A stretch of 64,000 bases of DNA, taken from positions 7,572,459 to 7,636,458 of the forward strand of contig NZ_CP121648.1 in NCBI RefSeq assembly GCF_029714205.1, in the 5' to 3' direction. Under the pieces are notes generated by a model, which did not search any database, was not told where the DNA came from, and worked only from the letters and a program-made list of their open reading frames with translations. Below are positions 8,561 through 16,966 of the stretch, one piece after another; positions within the stretch are counted from its first letter, which is position 1, and each line of letters opens with the position of its first letter. The position numbers were made by a program, and so were the translations under genes. This DNA is from Methylobacterium sp. CB376 (GTDB lineage: Bacteria > Pseudomonadota > Alphaproteobacteria > Rhizobiales > Beijerinckiaceae).

Positions 8561-8911
8561 GGTCGAGGTCGAGGGCCGCCGGTCGAGGTGTCGAGGGCTC
8601 GCCGCCCTGGTCGAGGCCGCTGGTCGAGGCGCCAGGACCGCGCAGAACGGCCGCGGAGCCTGCCGCGGTAGGGGATCCGCACCTGCCGGGGGCGGAACGG
8701 CCGCCACGGACCAACCTCGCGGCCTTGGTCGAGGCGCGAGGGCCCGCTGCCCTGGTCGAGGCGCGCGGCTGATCCCGGCTCGGCCGAATGTCCAGGCACC
8801 AGCGGGGTCTATTCATGCGGTGGGCTATGCGCCGGACATGGCGGTGGCCTCGCCGGCTCCGGTCACTCGCTCCGCGCTCTTGGCGCGGAAGCTCGGCCTC
8901 GCGGTCGAGGC
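8561..8911. repeat. Scattered GGTCGAGG repeats
   Basis: The octamer GGTCGAGG occurs at 8561, 8581, 8609, 8622, 8727, 8753 and 8904 within 350 bp of otherwise non-coding DNA between the recombinase and the IS30 element. The spacing is irregular, so this is not a clean tandem array. The rest of 8489-9118 shows no supported gene. Confidence 0.5.
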
Positions 8912-9118
8912 GCCTAGAAATTTTTTCTTCGAGTGTGAAGGCGCGGACGTGCCGCTTTCCGACCCAGGAGCGGCCTCTCGCCCCGCGCCAGTCGCCGCCG
9001 GCCGCAGGCCCCTTCCGGCCTCTCGCCGACGAATTCGAGCGGGCAGCCACGCTCCGCCAACCTCGCCGGGCCTCGTAGCTCGCCTCCGCCGCGCCCTTCC
9101 GCCGCTGCGGGACTCATG

Positions 9119-10571
9119 GTGGATTCAAGTGGTCGTCGCAACGGCTTGGCGGAGGGCGGTTGTGATGGCAGGTCGGCGGCGTTCGGATCGGGCACTTCGC
9201 GAGAAGCTGCGGTCACCGGGTCGTCCCGGGGTCGGTCTGCGCGAGACGTGGCGGGGGTTCTGGGCGTTCCTCGCGCAGGGTCTCTCCAGCGAGGTCGCAG
9301 CGATGAAGCTCGGGATCTCGCCACCGGTCGGCTCGCGGTGGTTCCGGACAGCAGGCGGAATGGCACCTTCCCACCTGTCACCATCATCCAAGTCGCCTTC
9401 TGCGCGCTACCTGTCGTTGGCTGAGCGGGAGGAGATCGCGATCCTACAAGCGCAAGGTCACGGGGTCCGGGACGTCGCTCGGCGTCTGGGACGGGCGGCG
9501 TCGACCATCTCGCGGGAATTGCGCCGCAATGCGGCGACCCGCAGTGGCGGCCTGGACTATCGCGCCACGACCGCGCAGTGGCACGCTGAACGCGCGGCAC
9601 GCCGGCCCAAGCCAGCAAAACTGGCGGGGAACGCAGCGCTGCGGACGTACGTGCAGGAGCGGCTCGCCGGAACTGTCGCGACACCGGGCGGGAGCGCTCT
9701 GCCTGGCCCTAGCGTTGCCTGGAAGGGACGGCGGCACGGGCGACGCCAGAGCCGCCGATGGGGTCGATCCTGGAGTCCGCAGCAGATCGCCGAGCGCCTA
9801 CGGCTCGACTTTCCGGGCGATACGACGATGCGCATCAGTCACGAGGCGATCTATCAGGCGCTCTACATCCAGGGCCGGGGCGCGCTGAAGCGTGAGCTGA
9901 CCGCGTGTCTTCGCACAGGACGGGCTTTGCGTGTGCCGCGGGCCCGCAGCCTGGGCCGAGGCAGGTCGTTCGTCACCCCCGAGGTGCTCATCAGCGAGCG
10001 TCCGCCCGAGGTGGAGGACCGCGCGGTGCCGGGGCACTGGGAAGGAGATCTGATCCTGGGTCTGAAGAGTTCGGCGATCGGGACCCTGGTCGAGCGCACG
10101 ACGCGCTTTACGATGCTGCTGCATCTTCCGCCGATGGACGGCCATGGGGTGACACCGCGTGCGAAGAACGGCCCGGCGCTGGCGGGGCACGGGGCCCAGG
10201 CGGTGCGCGAGGCGATCGCCGGCACGATCGCGCGCTTGCCCGAGCAGCTGCGGCGCTCGTTGACCTGGGACCAGGGTACCGAGATGGCCGAGCACGCGCG
10301 CTTGCGGATCGACGCGGGTCTGCAGGTCTACTTCTGCGATCCACGCTCACCCTGGCAGCGGGGGACGAACGAGAATACGAACGGGTTACTGCGACAGTAC
10401 TTCCCGAAAGGAACGGATCTGAGCGCCCACAGCGCGAACGATCTTGCTGCTGTGGCCGCAGCCCTCAACAGCAGACCGCGCAAGACGCTGAACTGGAAGA
10501 CGCCGGCAGAGGCGCTCGACGCTGTGCTGGCTGCCGTGCAAGATGGTGTTGCGACGACCGCTTGAACCCAA
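9119..10571 (+). mobile_element. IS30-family insertion sequence
   Basis: Terminal inverted repeats are visible as GGATTCAAGTGGTCGTCGCA at 9121-9140 and GGGTTCAAGCGGTCGTCGCA read from the other strand at 10569-10550 (20 of 22 bases match when both are extended by two). The right repeat overlaps the last codons of the transposase. The single transposase gene fills the element. The target duplication was not resolved. Confidence 0.72.
9165..10565 (+). CDS. IS30-family transposase
   Basis: A 466-residue transposase from the ATG at 9165; the frame is open further upstream but that part lies outside the element. It has an N-terminal helix-turn-helix segment, a second HTH typical of the family (LSLAEREEIAILQAQG, then VARRLGRAASTISRELRRN), and the retroviral-type integrase core. 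The DDE residues lie in GHWEGDLILG, LTWDQGTEM and WQRGTNENTNGLLRQYFP. The frame is intact, so the enzyme is potentially active. Confidence 0.9.
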   Translation: MAGRRRSDRALREKLRSPGRPGVGLRETWRGFWAFLAQGLSSEVAAMKLGISPPVGSRWFRTAGGMAPSHLSPSSKSPSARYLSLAEREEIAILQAQGHGVRDVARRLGRAASTISRELRRNAATRSGGLDYRATTAQWHAERAARRPKPAKLAGNAALRTYVQERLAGTVATPGGSALPGPSVAWKGRRHGRRQSRRWGRSWSPQQIAERLRLDFPGDTTMRISHEAIYQALYIQGRGALKRELTACLRTGRALRVPRARSLGRGRSFVTPEVLISERPPEVEDRAVPGHWEGDLILGLKSSAIGTLVERTTRFTMLLHLPPMDGHGVTPRAKNGPALAGHGAQAVREAIAGTIARLPEQLRRSLTWDQGTEMAEHARLRIDAGLQVYFCDPRSPWQRGTNENTNGLLRQYFPKGTDLSAHSANDLAAVAAALNSRPRKTLNWKTPAEALDAVLAAVQDGVATTA

Positions 10572-10612
10572 GCATTGTCGCCGGGTCCGTGTGAGGCGGG
10601 CCATAGGTTGTT

Positions 10613-10860
10613 GTCGAACACGTTGAACAATGTCGAACACCCTAACCCATTGATCCAGCTATCGTGTTCTACTGTTCTACTTGTTCTAGATAAAAGGGGG
10701 TAAGAGGTACAATGGCGCGCCGCACAGGGCGGAGGTGGGGCTCGAACCACCGCGAAAAATTTTTCCTGGCGAACTGAGCACGAAATGTTGAACACGTCGA
10801 ACAATAGAACTAACCAGGAATATCAATGGCTTAGCGAGCCAAAAATGTTCGGCGTTCGAC
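10613..10860. repeat. Array of TGTTCNAC octamers, candidate replication origin of the island
   Basis: At least ten copies or close variants of the octamer TGTTC[TGA]AC lie in 250 bp. On the minus strand they are at 10613, 10622 and 10632, then 10787, 10796 and a variant at 10805. On the plus strand they are at 10665, 10673 and 10682, with weaker copies at 10846 and 10853. Within each triplet the spacing is 8-10 bp, about one helical turn. The array contains no gene and sits just beyond the 3' end of the primase-helicase gene once the IS427/IS21 insertion is removed. Phage P4 alpha primase-helicase binds short TGTTC-type iterons at its origin, so an origin role is a reasonable inference. Confidence 0.55.
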
Positions 10861-10887
10861 ATCGCGATCTAGGGCGTCTCTGCAAAC

Positions 10888-11211
10888 TCACGTGAGCCAA
10901 AGCATGGTCATGCCGAGCGTGACCATGGCGAGGTAGTTGGTGGCGCGCTTCTCGTAGCGGGTGGCGATGCGGCGATACTGCTTGAGCCGGTTGATCAGCC
11001 GCTCGACCCTGTTGCGTTCCCGATAGGCGACCTTGTCGAAGTCGGGCTGACGCGGCTGATCCTTGCGGGTCGGGATCACCGGCTCGACCCGCCGCTGCTT
11101 GAGCCGGCGGCGGGCGGGTGGGCTGGAGTAGCCTCGGTCGCCCGCCGCCCGGCGCGGACGCAGGCGGGGGCGGCCCCGCCCCGGCCGCCGCACCGCGCCC
11201 TTGTCCATCAG
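10888..11211 (-). pseudogene. IS427-type transposase, C-terminal half
   Basis: The reading starts at the IS21 target duplication (LMDKGAVRR) and continues AGDRGYSSPPARRRLKQRRV to the conserved tail ERNRVERLINRLKQYRRIAT and NYLAMVTLGMTMLW, which carries the catalytic Glu in RVERLINRLK. This is the second part of orfB. The first part is found at 13583 onward on the far side of the IS21 element, and joining DAL to MDKGAVRR restores a normal protein. Confidence 0.85.
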
Positions 11212-11279
11212 TGTCAACGGGCTTCGAACCTTCCGCAATTTCGGGCGCGCAATTTTCCTCAGATCGGCGGGCTCGGCGG

Positions 11280-12155
11280 TCAGGCGATGCCGAGGTGAGC
11301 ACCTCCATTCTTGGGCGGGCGTCCGCGCCGACGCGGAGGCGGGGCGAGCGGCGGAGCCTGCAGGGCTGCCTTCGAGCGGATGTGCTCGGGCATGAGCGCG
11401 GTGTGCTGGCGCAGCCGGTAGCTTGAGCCCTCGATCTGCACCACCACGGCGTGGTGAAGCAACCGGTCCAGCAGCGCGGTCGCCACCACCGGATCGCCGA
11501 ACACCTCCCCCCACTCTGCAAAGCCGCGGTTCGAGGTCAGGACCATCGCGCCCCGCTCGTAGCGCGCGTTGACGAGCTGGAAGAACAGGTTGCCCCCGCC
11601 CGGCACCACCGGCAGGTAGCCGATCTCGTCCACGATCAGCAGCGCCGGCCGGCAGAAGTAGCGGATCTTCTCGCGCAACGTTCCTTCCCGCTCGGCCCGC
11701 GCCAGCGTTCCCACAAGGTCGGCCAGGGTGGTGAAGTACACGCTGCGGCCCGCCTTCACCGCCTCGACCCCGAGGGCCACCGCCAAGTGGCTCTTGCCGG
11801 TGCCGGGCGGGCCGAGGAAGTGCAGCACCTCGCAGCGGTCCACGAAGCCCAGCTCGGCCAGGGCCAGGATGCGGGTGCGGTCGAGCGAGGGCTGGAAGGC
11901 GAAGTCGAAGCCCGACAGCGTCTTGACCGTCGAGAGCCGCGCCATCACCAGCGCGGTCTTCACCCGCCGGCTCTCGCGTAGGCTCAGCTCCTCGCTCAGC
12001 AGGGCATCGACCGCCTCCAGCGCGCTGAGTTCGCCGCGCTCCAGCCGCCGCACGGTGGTGTCGACGATCTCCAGGGCGCGCGGCATCTTCAGCCCTACCA
12101 GCGTGGCCTTGATCCGCTCGACCAGTGGGGGGATCAGCTCGCCAGTTCCGCTCAT
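11280..12155 (-). CDS. istB: IS21 helper ATPase IstB
   Basis: A 291-residue AAA+ ATPase that assists transposition and target choice together with IstA. The N-terminal helical region (LVERIKATLVGLKMPRALEI) precedes a Walker A motif GPPGTGKSHLA and Walker B LLIVDEIGYLPV. The sensor region VLTSNRGFAEWGEVFGD follows. The length is longer than many IstB proteins because of a Pro/Arg-rich tail. Its ATG overlaps the istA stop by 4 bp, indicating translational coupling. Confidence 0.9.
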   Translation of the reverse strand: MSGTGELIPPLVERIKATLVGLKMPRALEIVDTTVRRLERGELSALEAVDALLSEELSLRESRRVKTALVMARLSTVKTLSGFDFAFQPSLDRTRILALAELGFVDRCEVLHFLGPPGTGKSHLAVALGVEAVKAGRSVYFTTLADLVGTLARAEREGTLREKIRYFCRPALLIVDEIGYLPVVPGGGNLFFQLVNARYERGAMVLTSNRGFAEWGEVFGDPVVATALLDRLLHHAVVVQIEGSSYRLRQHTALMPEHIRSKAALQAPPLAPPPRRRGRPPKNGGAHLGIA

Positions 12156-13504
12156 GCCGCGTCTCCCCGGTCGGTCCTGGGCACGCCGGCTCCCGCGAGT
12201 TGGCGGGCTACGGCGTCGTAGATGGCCAGCGGGCGACGCGCGACCTGGTCGCCGGCGCGCCTGACGACCACCGGCTCGGCAGGGTCTCGTGGCTCGGGCG
12301 GGGGAGATCGCGGCCGCCGATGGGCTGGATCGACCTGCGTCAGCCCACGCCCTTCCAGGGGCAGGTGGCAGGCAACGAGCTCACCCGCCTCGTAGATGCG
12401 GATCTGATCGGCCAGCACGTGCACCTCCAGGGCGCGGCGGCGGGTGGTGTCGGGCACGCTGTAGAGATTGCCCGCCACCGAGACGAAGCCCTCGTGGGTG
12501 ACGCGCCGCTCCAGGCTGAGCACGGCTTCGTAGGGCACGGGCGGCAGCGCCCGCAGCTGGCTGCGCTCCTCCGCGAAGGCGTCGGCGACGATCCGCTTGG
12601 TCGTGGCGTGCCGGCGGGCGTTGGCCACGGTGTCGAGCCAGTGCCGCAGCTGGTCGTTCAGGTCGTCGAGGTTGCGGAACGAGCGGGCGAGGAAGAAGTC
12701 CTCGCGCAGGTAGCGGAACGGGCGCTCGACCTTGCCCTTGGTCTTGGCCCGGTAGGGACGGCAGGCGCGCGGCAGGAACCCGTAGTGGCGCGCGAGATCG
12801 AGAAGGCTGCGGTTATAGATGACCAAGCCGTCGGGATCCTCGCCGATCACGGCGGTCTTCATGCGGTCGTAGAGGATCTCGCGCGGGGCGCCTCCAAGGG
12901 CCTGGAAGGCGGCGATGTGGCAGCGCAGGACCGTCTGCAGATCCTGGTGGACGACGAAGCGGGCCCAGAGATAGCGCGAGTGGCCCAGCACCATCGCGAA
13001 CAGCCAGACGATGCGGGTCACGCCCGGCTCGTCGGCGAAGACGACCTCGAAGCGGGCGAGGTCGACCTGGGCCTGCTCGCCCGGCGGGGTCTCGAAGCGG
13101 CGCTCGATAGGCAGAGGAGCTGAGGGGCGAAGCAGGGCCACGGCTCGCTTCACGGCGGTGTAGGCCCCTGCGAAGCCGCGCTCCTTCAACTCGCGCCAGA
13201 GACGGACGGCCGTAAGCTGCGGGTAGGCGGCCAGGCGCTCGCGCAGGTAGGGCAGGAAGGCGTCGGTGGCCCGCGCGCGGGGGGATCGCGGTCCGTAGAC
13301 GGGCGGCTCGAGGCCGCGGGCGATGTACTTGGCGACGGTCTTGCGGTCGAGGCCGAGCTGGCGGGCGATGGCGGTGACCGAGAGGCCCTGCCGGTGGAGG
13401 TCCAGGATCGTCATGAGTTCCCCGAGGCTGACCACCGCGCCGCTCCCTCCCGCCACGGGGACCAGCTTCGGTGAGACGGCCGCCGCGCGGGCATCCCGCC
13501 TCAA
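12152..13504 (-). CDS. istA: IS21 transposase IstA
   Basis: A DDE-type integrase of up to 450 residues. The HTH (LDLHRQGLSVTAIARQLGLD, then RKTVAKYI) starts about 30 residues into the frame, so the true start may be a downstream codon such as the ATG of MTILDLH. The catalytic acidic residues lie in EQAQVDLARFE, REILYDRMKTAV and KGKVERPFRYLRED, followed by the Mu-transposase C-terminal beta domain (VSVAGNLYSVP). It acts with IstB to insert the element. Confidence 0.88.
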   Translation of the reverse strand: MRRDARAAAVSPKLVPVAGGSGAVVSLGELMTILDLHRQGLSVTAIARQLGLDRKTVAKYIARGLEPPVYGPRSPRARATDAFLPYLRERLAAYPQLTAVRLWRELKERGFAGAYTAVKRAVALLRPSAPLPIERRFETPPGEQAQVDLARFEVVFADEPGVTRIVWLFAMVLGHSRYLWARFVVHQDLQTVLRCHIAAFQALGGAPREILYDRMKTAVIGEDPDGLVIYNRSLLDLARHYGFLPRACRPYRAKTKGKVERPFRYLREDFFLARSFRNLDDLNDQLRHWLDTVANARRHATTKRIVADAFAEERSQLRALPPVPYEAVLSLERRVTHEGFVSVAGNLYSVPDTTRRRALEVHVLADQIRIYEAGELVACHLPLEGRGLTQVDPAHRRPRSPPPEPRDPAEPVVVRRAGDQVARRPLAIYDAVARQLAGAGVPRTDRGDAA

Positions 13505-13582
13505 ACAGGAGGCTCAGGGGCGGCCGGGAGGGTGGGGAAAATTGCAGGCCCACAAGTGAGGAGGATCCAACGCCCGCTCACA

Positions 13583-14101
13583 ATCAGCGCGTCCAGCGCG
13601 AACTGCTCGTGCCGCTCGCCAGCCGTGAGGACGGCCGCCATCGGCTTGCCCCCGCCCTCGGCGCGCAGGTGCAGCTTGGTCGAGAACCCGCCCTGGCTGC
13701 GCCCGAGCGCCTCGCCCACGCCCTCGACCGTCCCCTCACCCTCCGATGGCGCCGGACCGGCGTGCCCCGGCGGCGTGCTGGTGGGCGCGCACCACCGTCG
13801 CGTCCACGAAGTGCAGGTCCCAGTCGAGGTCGCCGCAGGCGTCCGCCTGCGCCTGCAGGCGCTGCAGCACCCGGTCGAACACGCCAGCCTTGCGCCAGCG
13901 GTAGAACCGGCTCGACACGGTCCCAACCGCCCCGTAGCGCGCCGGCAAGTCCTCCCAGGGCGCGCCCGTGCGCAGGATCCAGAGCATGCCGTTGAGCACC
14001 TGGCGGTGATCCTCTGCAGGCCGGCCCGTGCGTGGCTTCTGCGGCGGCAGCAGCGGAGCGATCTGCTCCCACTGCGCGTCGGTCAGTTCAAAGCGTCGCA
14101 T
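13583..14101 (-). pseudogene. IS427-type transposase, N-terminal half (two overlapping frames)
   Basis: orfA starts at 14101 (MRRFELTDAQWEQIAPLLPP) and runs through LHFVDATVVRAHQHAAGARR to a stop at 13736. A second frame takes over with ALGRSQGGFSTKLHLRAEGG and AGERHEQFALDAL, where it is cut by the IS21 element. An orfA/orfB arrangement joined by programmed frameshifting is normal for this IS group, so the frame change is not itself damage. The loss of the C-terminal half is. Confidence 0.82.
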
Positions 14102-14154
14102 CCCGACCACGTGGGGGCTCGCCCCGCCCGTGTGAACCCCTTTGCAGAGACGCC

Positions 14155-16200
14155 CTAGAACAATGGGTCTCCAACCCCTGATCCGGGCTTGTTCGGACAC
14201 TCGGCGTCGTCATCCGATCCCGATGCGGTGTGCCACTCGGCGACGGCCCTCCCCCACGGCCAGCCGGGGAACAACGCCTCCCACTCCGCCCGGAGTTGGG
14301 CGAGCGGCGGGAAGGTCCAGCCCTGCCGGCGCATCACCTTCCGGTGGTTCGAACAGCCCTTGCTCTTCAAGTAGCTGCCAAGCTGTCTGTCGCTCACGGT
14401 CTTCAGCTTCGGCGACATCTCGCGGGCCTGATCGAACAGCCCGCGCCGCCGCTTGCTGCGGGTGTTGAAGCCGGCCGGCACCTCTTCGTCCCATCCGGTG
14501 GAGACGGCGCGGTTCGGTTCGCGGGGGTCTGCGCCTTCGAGAATGCCGGTTTCGAGCAGTTCCACCCACCATTCATCGAGCGGCCGGAGGCTCCGCTCCT
14601 GCTGTTCGACCAGGGCGGCGGTGCGGACTACCTGGCGCGGGTGCCAGCCCTTGAGGTCGAAAGCGAGGAGGTCATGCAGCATCGCCGCGAGCCCGCCGGC
14701 CTCCATCTCGTCGTAGAGGGGGCCGAACCACTCGGGGTCCTGCTTGTGCACGTCCGACACCGCGAAGACCGCGAAGCGGCGCTCGTCGGCGCCGGCCGGC
14801 ACGATCCAATCCTCGTTGCTGGCCATCAGCACGTGGAGGCGGTTCGGCACTGTCACGCCGTCTCGGCCCTTTCCTTCGATGAACAGGTCCGGCTCCGTGA
14901 TCAGCCGCTTGAGCGAGCCCTCCGCCGACTTGTCGCCGGGCCAGTAGGCTTCATCGGCGAAGAGGAAGCAGGCATCGCGCAGGTGCGCGTTGAAGCGGCC
15001 GGACAGGTGCTCGGCATCCGAGATGTGGGTCGCGTGCTGGCCCAGGATGCGGCACAGAGCGTTGCCGAGCGTGCCCTTGCCGGTGCCCTTGGTGCCCTTG
15101 AAGACAAGGGCCACTTCGGCCCGCCGGCCCGGGTTCTGGAGCAGCCAAGCTAACCAGGCGATGATGTAGCGGTCGGCCTCGGCGTCGCCGGCGGCCAGTA
15201 CCTCCCGGATGTGGCGCCTCAGCCGAGTCCAATCGCCGGGCTGGGGCTGGATCGCGAAGCCGCGCCAGAGGTTAAGCTGACCATCGACTTCGCGGCCTTT
15301 TTCCGGCTCGAAGATAAGTCCATTGTATTGCCGGCGATCCGGGTGCTCAAGCCACCAGTGACCTAGCTTTTTCTTCTTATCTTCGGAAATACGGACAGTC
15401 TTGTTGATGTAGAAGTTGCGAAAATCCTCGAATGAGAGGAAGTTCGCAGCCTCCCGCGAATGCCCGTCTTGGTGTTCTAAATTGAAGGTGAGGACGCGCG
15501 TCTTGCCGCCCTCCATGACGACGCAGTATTTCTCGTTCATCTCGGCGAGCAGGGCGTCATGATAGCCGCCCGGAGGTGCGGGAGGCGGCGGGGTGCGCGG
15601 CTTGGCCATCCCGGCCGTCAAGCCGCTCTCGATCGTCGCCCACGCCTGCGCCTCGCCGTTCGTCTCGACGTAGCGGCAGGCCACGGCGGCGGCGTACATC
15701 CACCGCTTCACGTCCTCGGCGTCGAGGGCGCCCGCGCCGACGTAGCGGCCGAGGTTGTGCGAGGAGACGTTCAACTGAATGTTCCGGCCGGTCTCGCGCT
15801 TCTCGGACACGGCCCTGACTTCGGCCGAGACCACGGCCGAGAGGTAGCGTCCGCGGAAGCCGGCCCGGTCCGGCAGGTTCGGCCGCCACGGCCCCAACGC
15901 CTTGTCGCCATAAAGCTCGAAGGCGTTTTTCTCCGGGTAGGGATCGGCCCCGGCCGCCGTCGCGGCGGGCGCCTTCGCCGTCGCGGCGGGCGCCTTCGCC
16001 TTCGTGGCCTTCGTCCCGGTCGCCCAGGCCGCGCCCAGATCTTCTATCCACGCGATAGCCTGCGCGGCGACCGTCGCGCGGATCGCCTTGGCCGCCTCGG
16101 CAGGCTCGTCGGGTTCGGGCGGCCTGTCGCACAGGAGGTCGGCGAGGTCCGGCGCCCCGGCCTCGGGGGGCAAGCCGCAATCGCTCTGGCGGGCCTCCAC
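14155..16200 (-). CDS. Phage/plasmid-type replicative helicase (VapE/D5-like), primase C-terminal part
   Basis: A 681-residue protein with a P-loop ATPase: Walker A is FKGTKGTGKGTLG near residue 372, followed by CFLFADEAYWPGDK (Walker B-like) and VLMASNEDWIVPAG (sensor region). This arrangement is that of superfamily 3-type helicases fused to prim-pol domains in satellites and prophages. The N-terminal part has a 21-bp tandem repeat giving KAPAATA twice. The annotated start is a GTG, but the frame is protein-like further upstream, overlapping the prim-pol gene, which suggests one original polypeptide split by a frameshift. The TAG stop coincides with the IS427 target site. Confidence 0.82.
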   Translation of the reverse strand: MEARQSDCGLPPEAGAPDLADLLCDRPPEPDEPAEAAKAIRATVAAQAIAWIEDLGAAWATGTKATKAKAPAATAKAPAATAAGADPYPEKNAFELYGDKALGPWRPNLPDRAGFRGRYLSAVVSAEVRAVSEKRETGRNIQLNVSSHNLGRYVGAGALDAEDVKRWMYAAAVACRYVETNGEAQAWATIESGLTAGMAKPRTPPPPAPPGGYHDALLAEMNEKYCVVMEGGKTRVLTFNLEHQDGHSREAANFLSFEDFRNFYINKTVRISEDKKKKLGHWWLEHPDRRQYNGLIFEPEKGREVDGQLNLWRGFAIQPQPGDWTRLRRHIREVLAAGDAEADRYIIAWLAWLLQNPGRRAEVALVFKGTKGTGKGTLGNALCRILGQHATHISDAEHLSGRFNAHLRDACFLFADEAYWPGDKSAEGSLKRLITEPDLFIEGKGRDGVTVPNRLHVLMASNEDWIVPAGADERRFAVFAVSDVHKQDPEWFGPLYDEMEAGGLAAMLHDLLAFDLKGWHPRQVVRTAALVEQQERSLRPLDEWWVELLETGILEGADPREPNRAVSTGWDEEVPAGFNTRSKRRRGLFDQAREMSPKLKTVSDRQLGSYLKSKGCSNHRKVMRRQGWTFPPLAQLRAEWEALFPGWPWGRAVAEWHTASGSDDDAECPNKPGSGVGDPLF

Positions 16201-16886
16201 CGCCCCGTCGCCGGCTGCGTGGGCGAGAGGGCACCTATCAGGCGGTCGATGCCGTCCTGCGGCAATCCTGCGCCCCTACAGAGTGCACCGACCGCGCGGG
16301 CCAGGGCGGTGCGGTCCGCCTCGGCCTCCGGGTAGTGGCGCGCCAGGAGTGCCGCCACCGCGACGCCCACCGTCGAGCGGCGCAGCACGTCCCCGCCGGG
16401 GGAACTCGGATCGCCGGTCCTGTCCCAGCGGATCACCTCGCCCCCGGGATGAACCGAACCCGGCCCGACCGTCATCGCGCCCTTGCCGCCGCCGCCAATG
16501 CGCAACTCGACCAGCATGCCGCCGGCCGGGTCTTTGAACTCTTCGGCCTTACCCTGGAAGGTTTCGGATAGATTGGTCCTGTAGAGATAGTGCGATCTCG
16601 GCTTGGACTCTCTGCCGAAGATCGCATCTGTCTCGGGCAGCAAGTAAGGCGCGGCCTTGACCGCCTCAATGTAATCCAAATCTACATCGGTCAAGCCTTT
16701 GGATTTTGGGCCCATCTGGATACCGACGTTGCTCTGCGCAGAACTAAAGTATTTACCGACATTCTCTAGCGTGATGGTGCGTTTTTGCCATGCTTTGCCC
16801 GTCGCTTTTTTAGTACCGTACGGGACAACAACTGGATTAAATTCTCGCTCGATAAAGTCCTTAGCGATTTCGATAGGGGGTTTCAT
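16044..16886 (-). CDS. Bifunctional DNA primase/polymerase (prim-pol) domain protein
   Basis: A protein of 280 codons whose first 220 residues form an archaeo-eukaryotic-type prim-pol domain. They include VPYGTKKATGKAWQKR, the acidic metal site LTDVDLDYIEA near residue 68, the conserved SHYLYR near residue 100 and ELRIGGGGKGAMTVGPGSVH. After about residue 225 the frame becomes Arg/Pro-rich and stops resembling protein, while the neighbouring frame becomes convincing. It would synthesise primers for replication of the mobile island, acting with the helicase. Confidence 0.82.
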   Translation of the reverse strand: MKPPIEIAKDFIEREFNPVVVPYGTKKATGKAWQKRTITLENVGKYFSSAQSNVGIQMGPKSKGLTDVDLDYIEAVKAAPYLLPETDAIFGRESKPRSHYLYRTNLSETFQGKAEEFKDPAGGMLVELRIGGGGKGAMTVGPGSVHPGGEVIRWDRTGDPSSPGGDVLRRSTVGVAVAALLARHYPEAEADRTALARAVGALCRGAGLPQDGIDRLIGALSPTQPATGRWRPARAIAACPPRPGRRTSPTSCATGRPNPTSLPRRPRRSARRSPRRLSRG

Positions 16887-16966
16887 TGCCTATCTCCATT
16901 GTATTTCCATAGGTTTAAATTGGATAAACTGTCAATACGCCCAATCACACCGTGATCAGCGGAGCA

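Larger units (their letters stand above)
11212..13582 (-). mobile_element. IS21-family insertion sequence (istA-istB)
   Basis: The element is 2371 bp, with TGT at one end (TGTCAACGGGC at 11212) and ACA at the other (TGTGAGCGGGC read from 13582). It is flanked by a 5-bp direct repeat ATCAG at 11207-11211 and 13583-13587. It carries the two overlapping genes diagnostic of IS21 elements, istA and istB. Both frames look intact. Terminal regions share the internal motif GCAATTTTCC, as often seen for the multiple terminal repeats of this family. Confidence 0.9.
10872..14155 (-). mobile_element. IS5-family (IS427-type) element split by an IS21-family insertion
   Basis: Perfect 15-bp terminal inverted repeats GGGCGTCTCTGCAAA lie at 10872-10886 and, inverted, at 14141-14155. 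They are flanked by a TA duplication (10870-10871 and 14156-14157), as expected for IS427-type ends that begin with GGG and target TA. Without the internal IS21 the element would be about 908 bp. Its transposase is cut in two by that insertion, so this copy is dead. It landed exactly at the stop codon of the primase-helicase gene on its right. Confidence 0.85.

Noticed and set aside
8475..9164. N-terminal extension of the IS30 transposase
   Set aside because: The frame is open by chance, but the left inverted repeat at 9121 places this stretch outside the element, and its residues are low complexity.
10664..10690. LexA-type SOS box suggested by closely spaced GTTC motifs
   Set aside because: The alphaproteobacterial SOS box needs GTTC-N7-GTTC; here the spacing between GTTC tetramers is 4 or 5 bases, and the motifs fit the octamer array better.
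10733..10757. tRNA T-arm-like sequence on the minus strand (GGTTCGAGCCCC)
   Set aside because: The stem does not pair over five bases with a seven-base loop, and no acceptor or anticodon arm accompanies it.
11118..11426. Plus-strand frame across the IS427/IS21 junction
   Set aside because: It crosses a transposon boundary and has no protein-like features, whereas the minus strand encodes recognised transposition genes.
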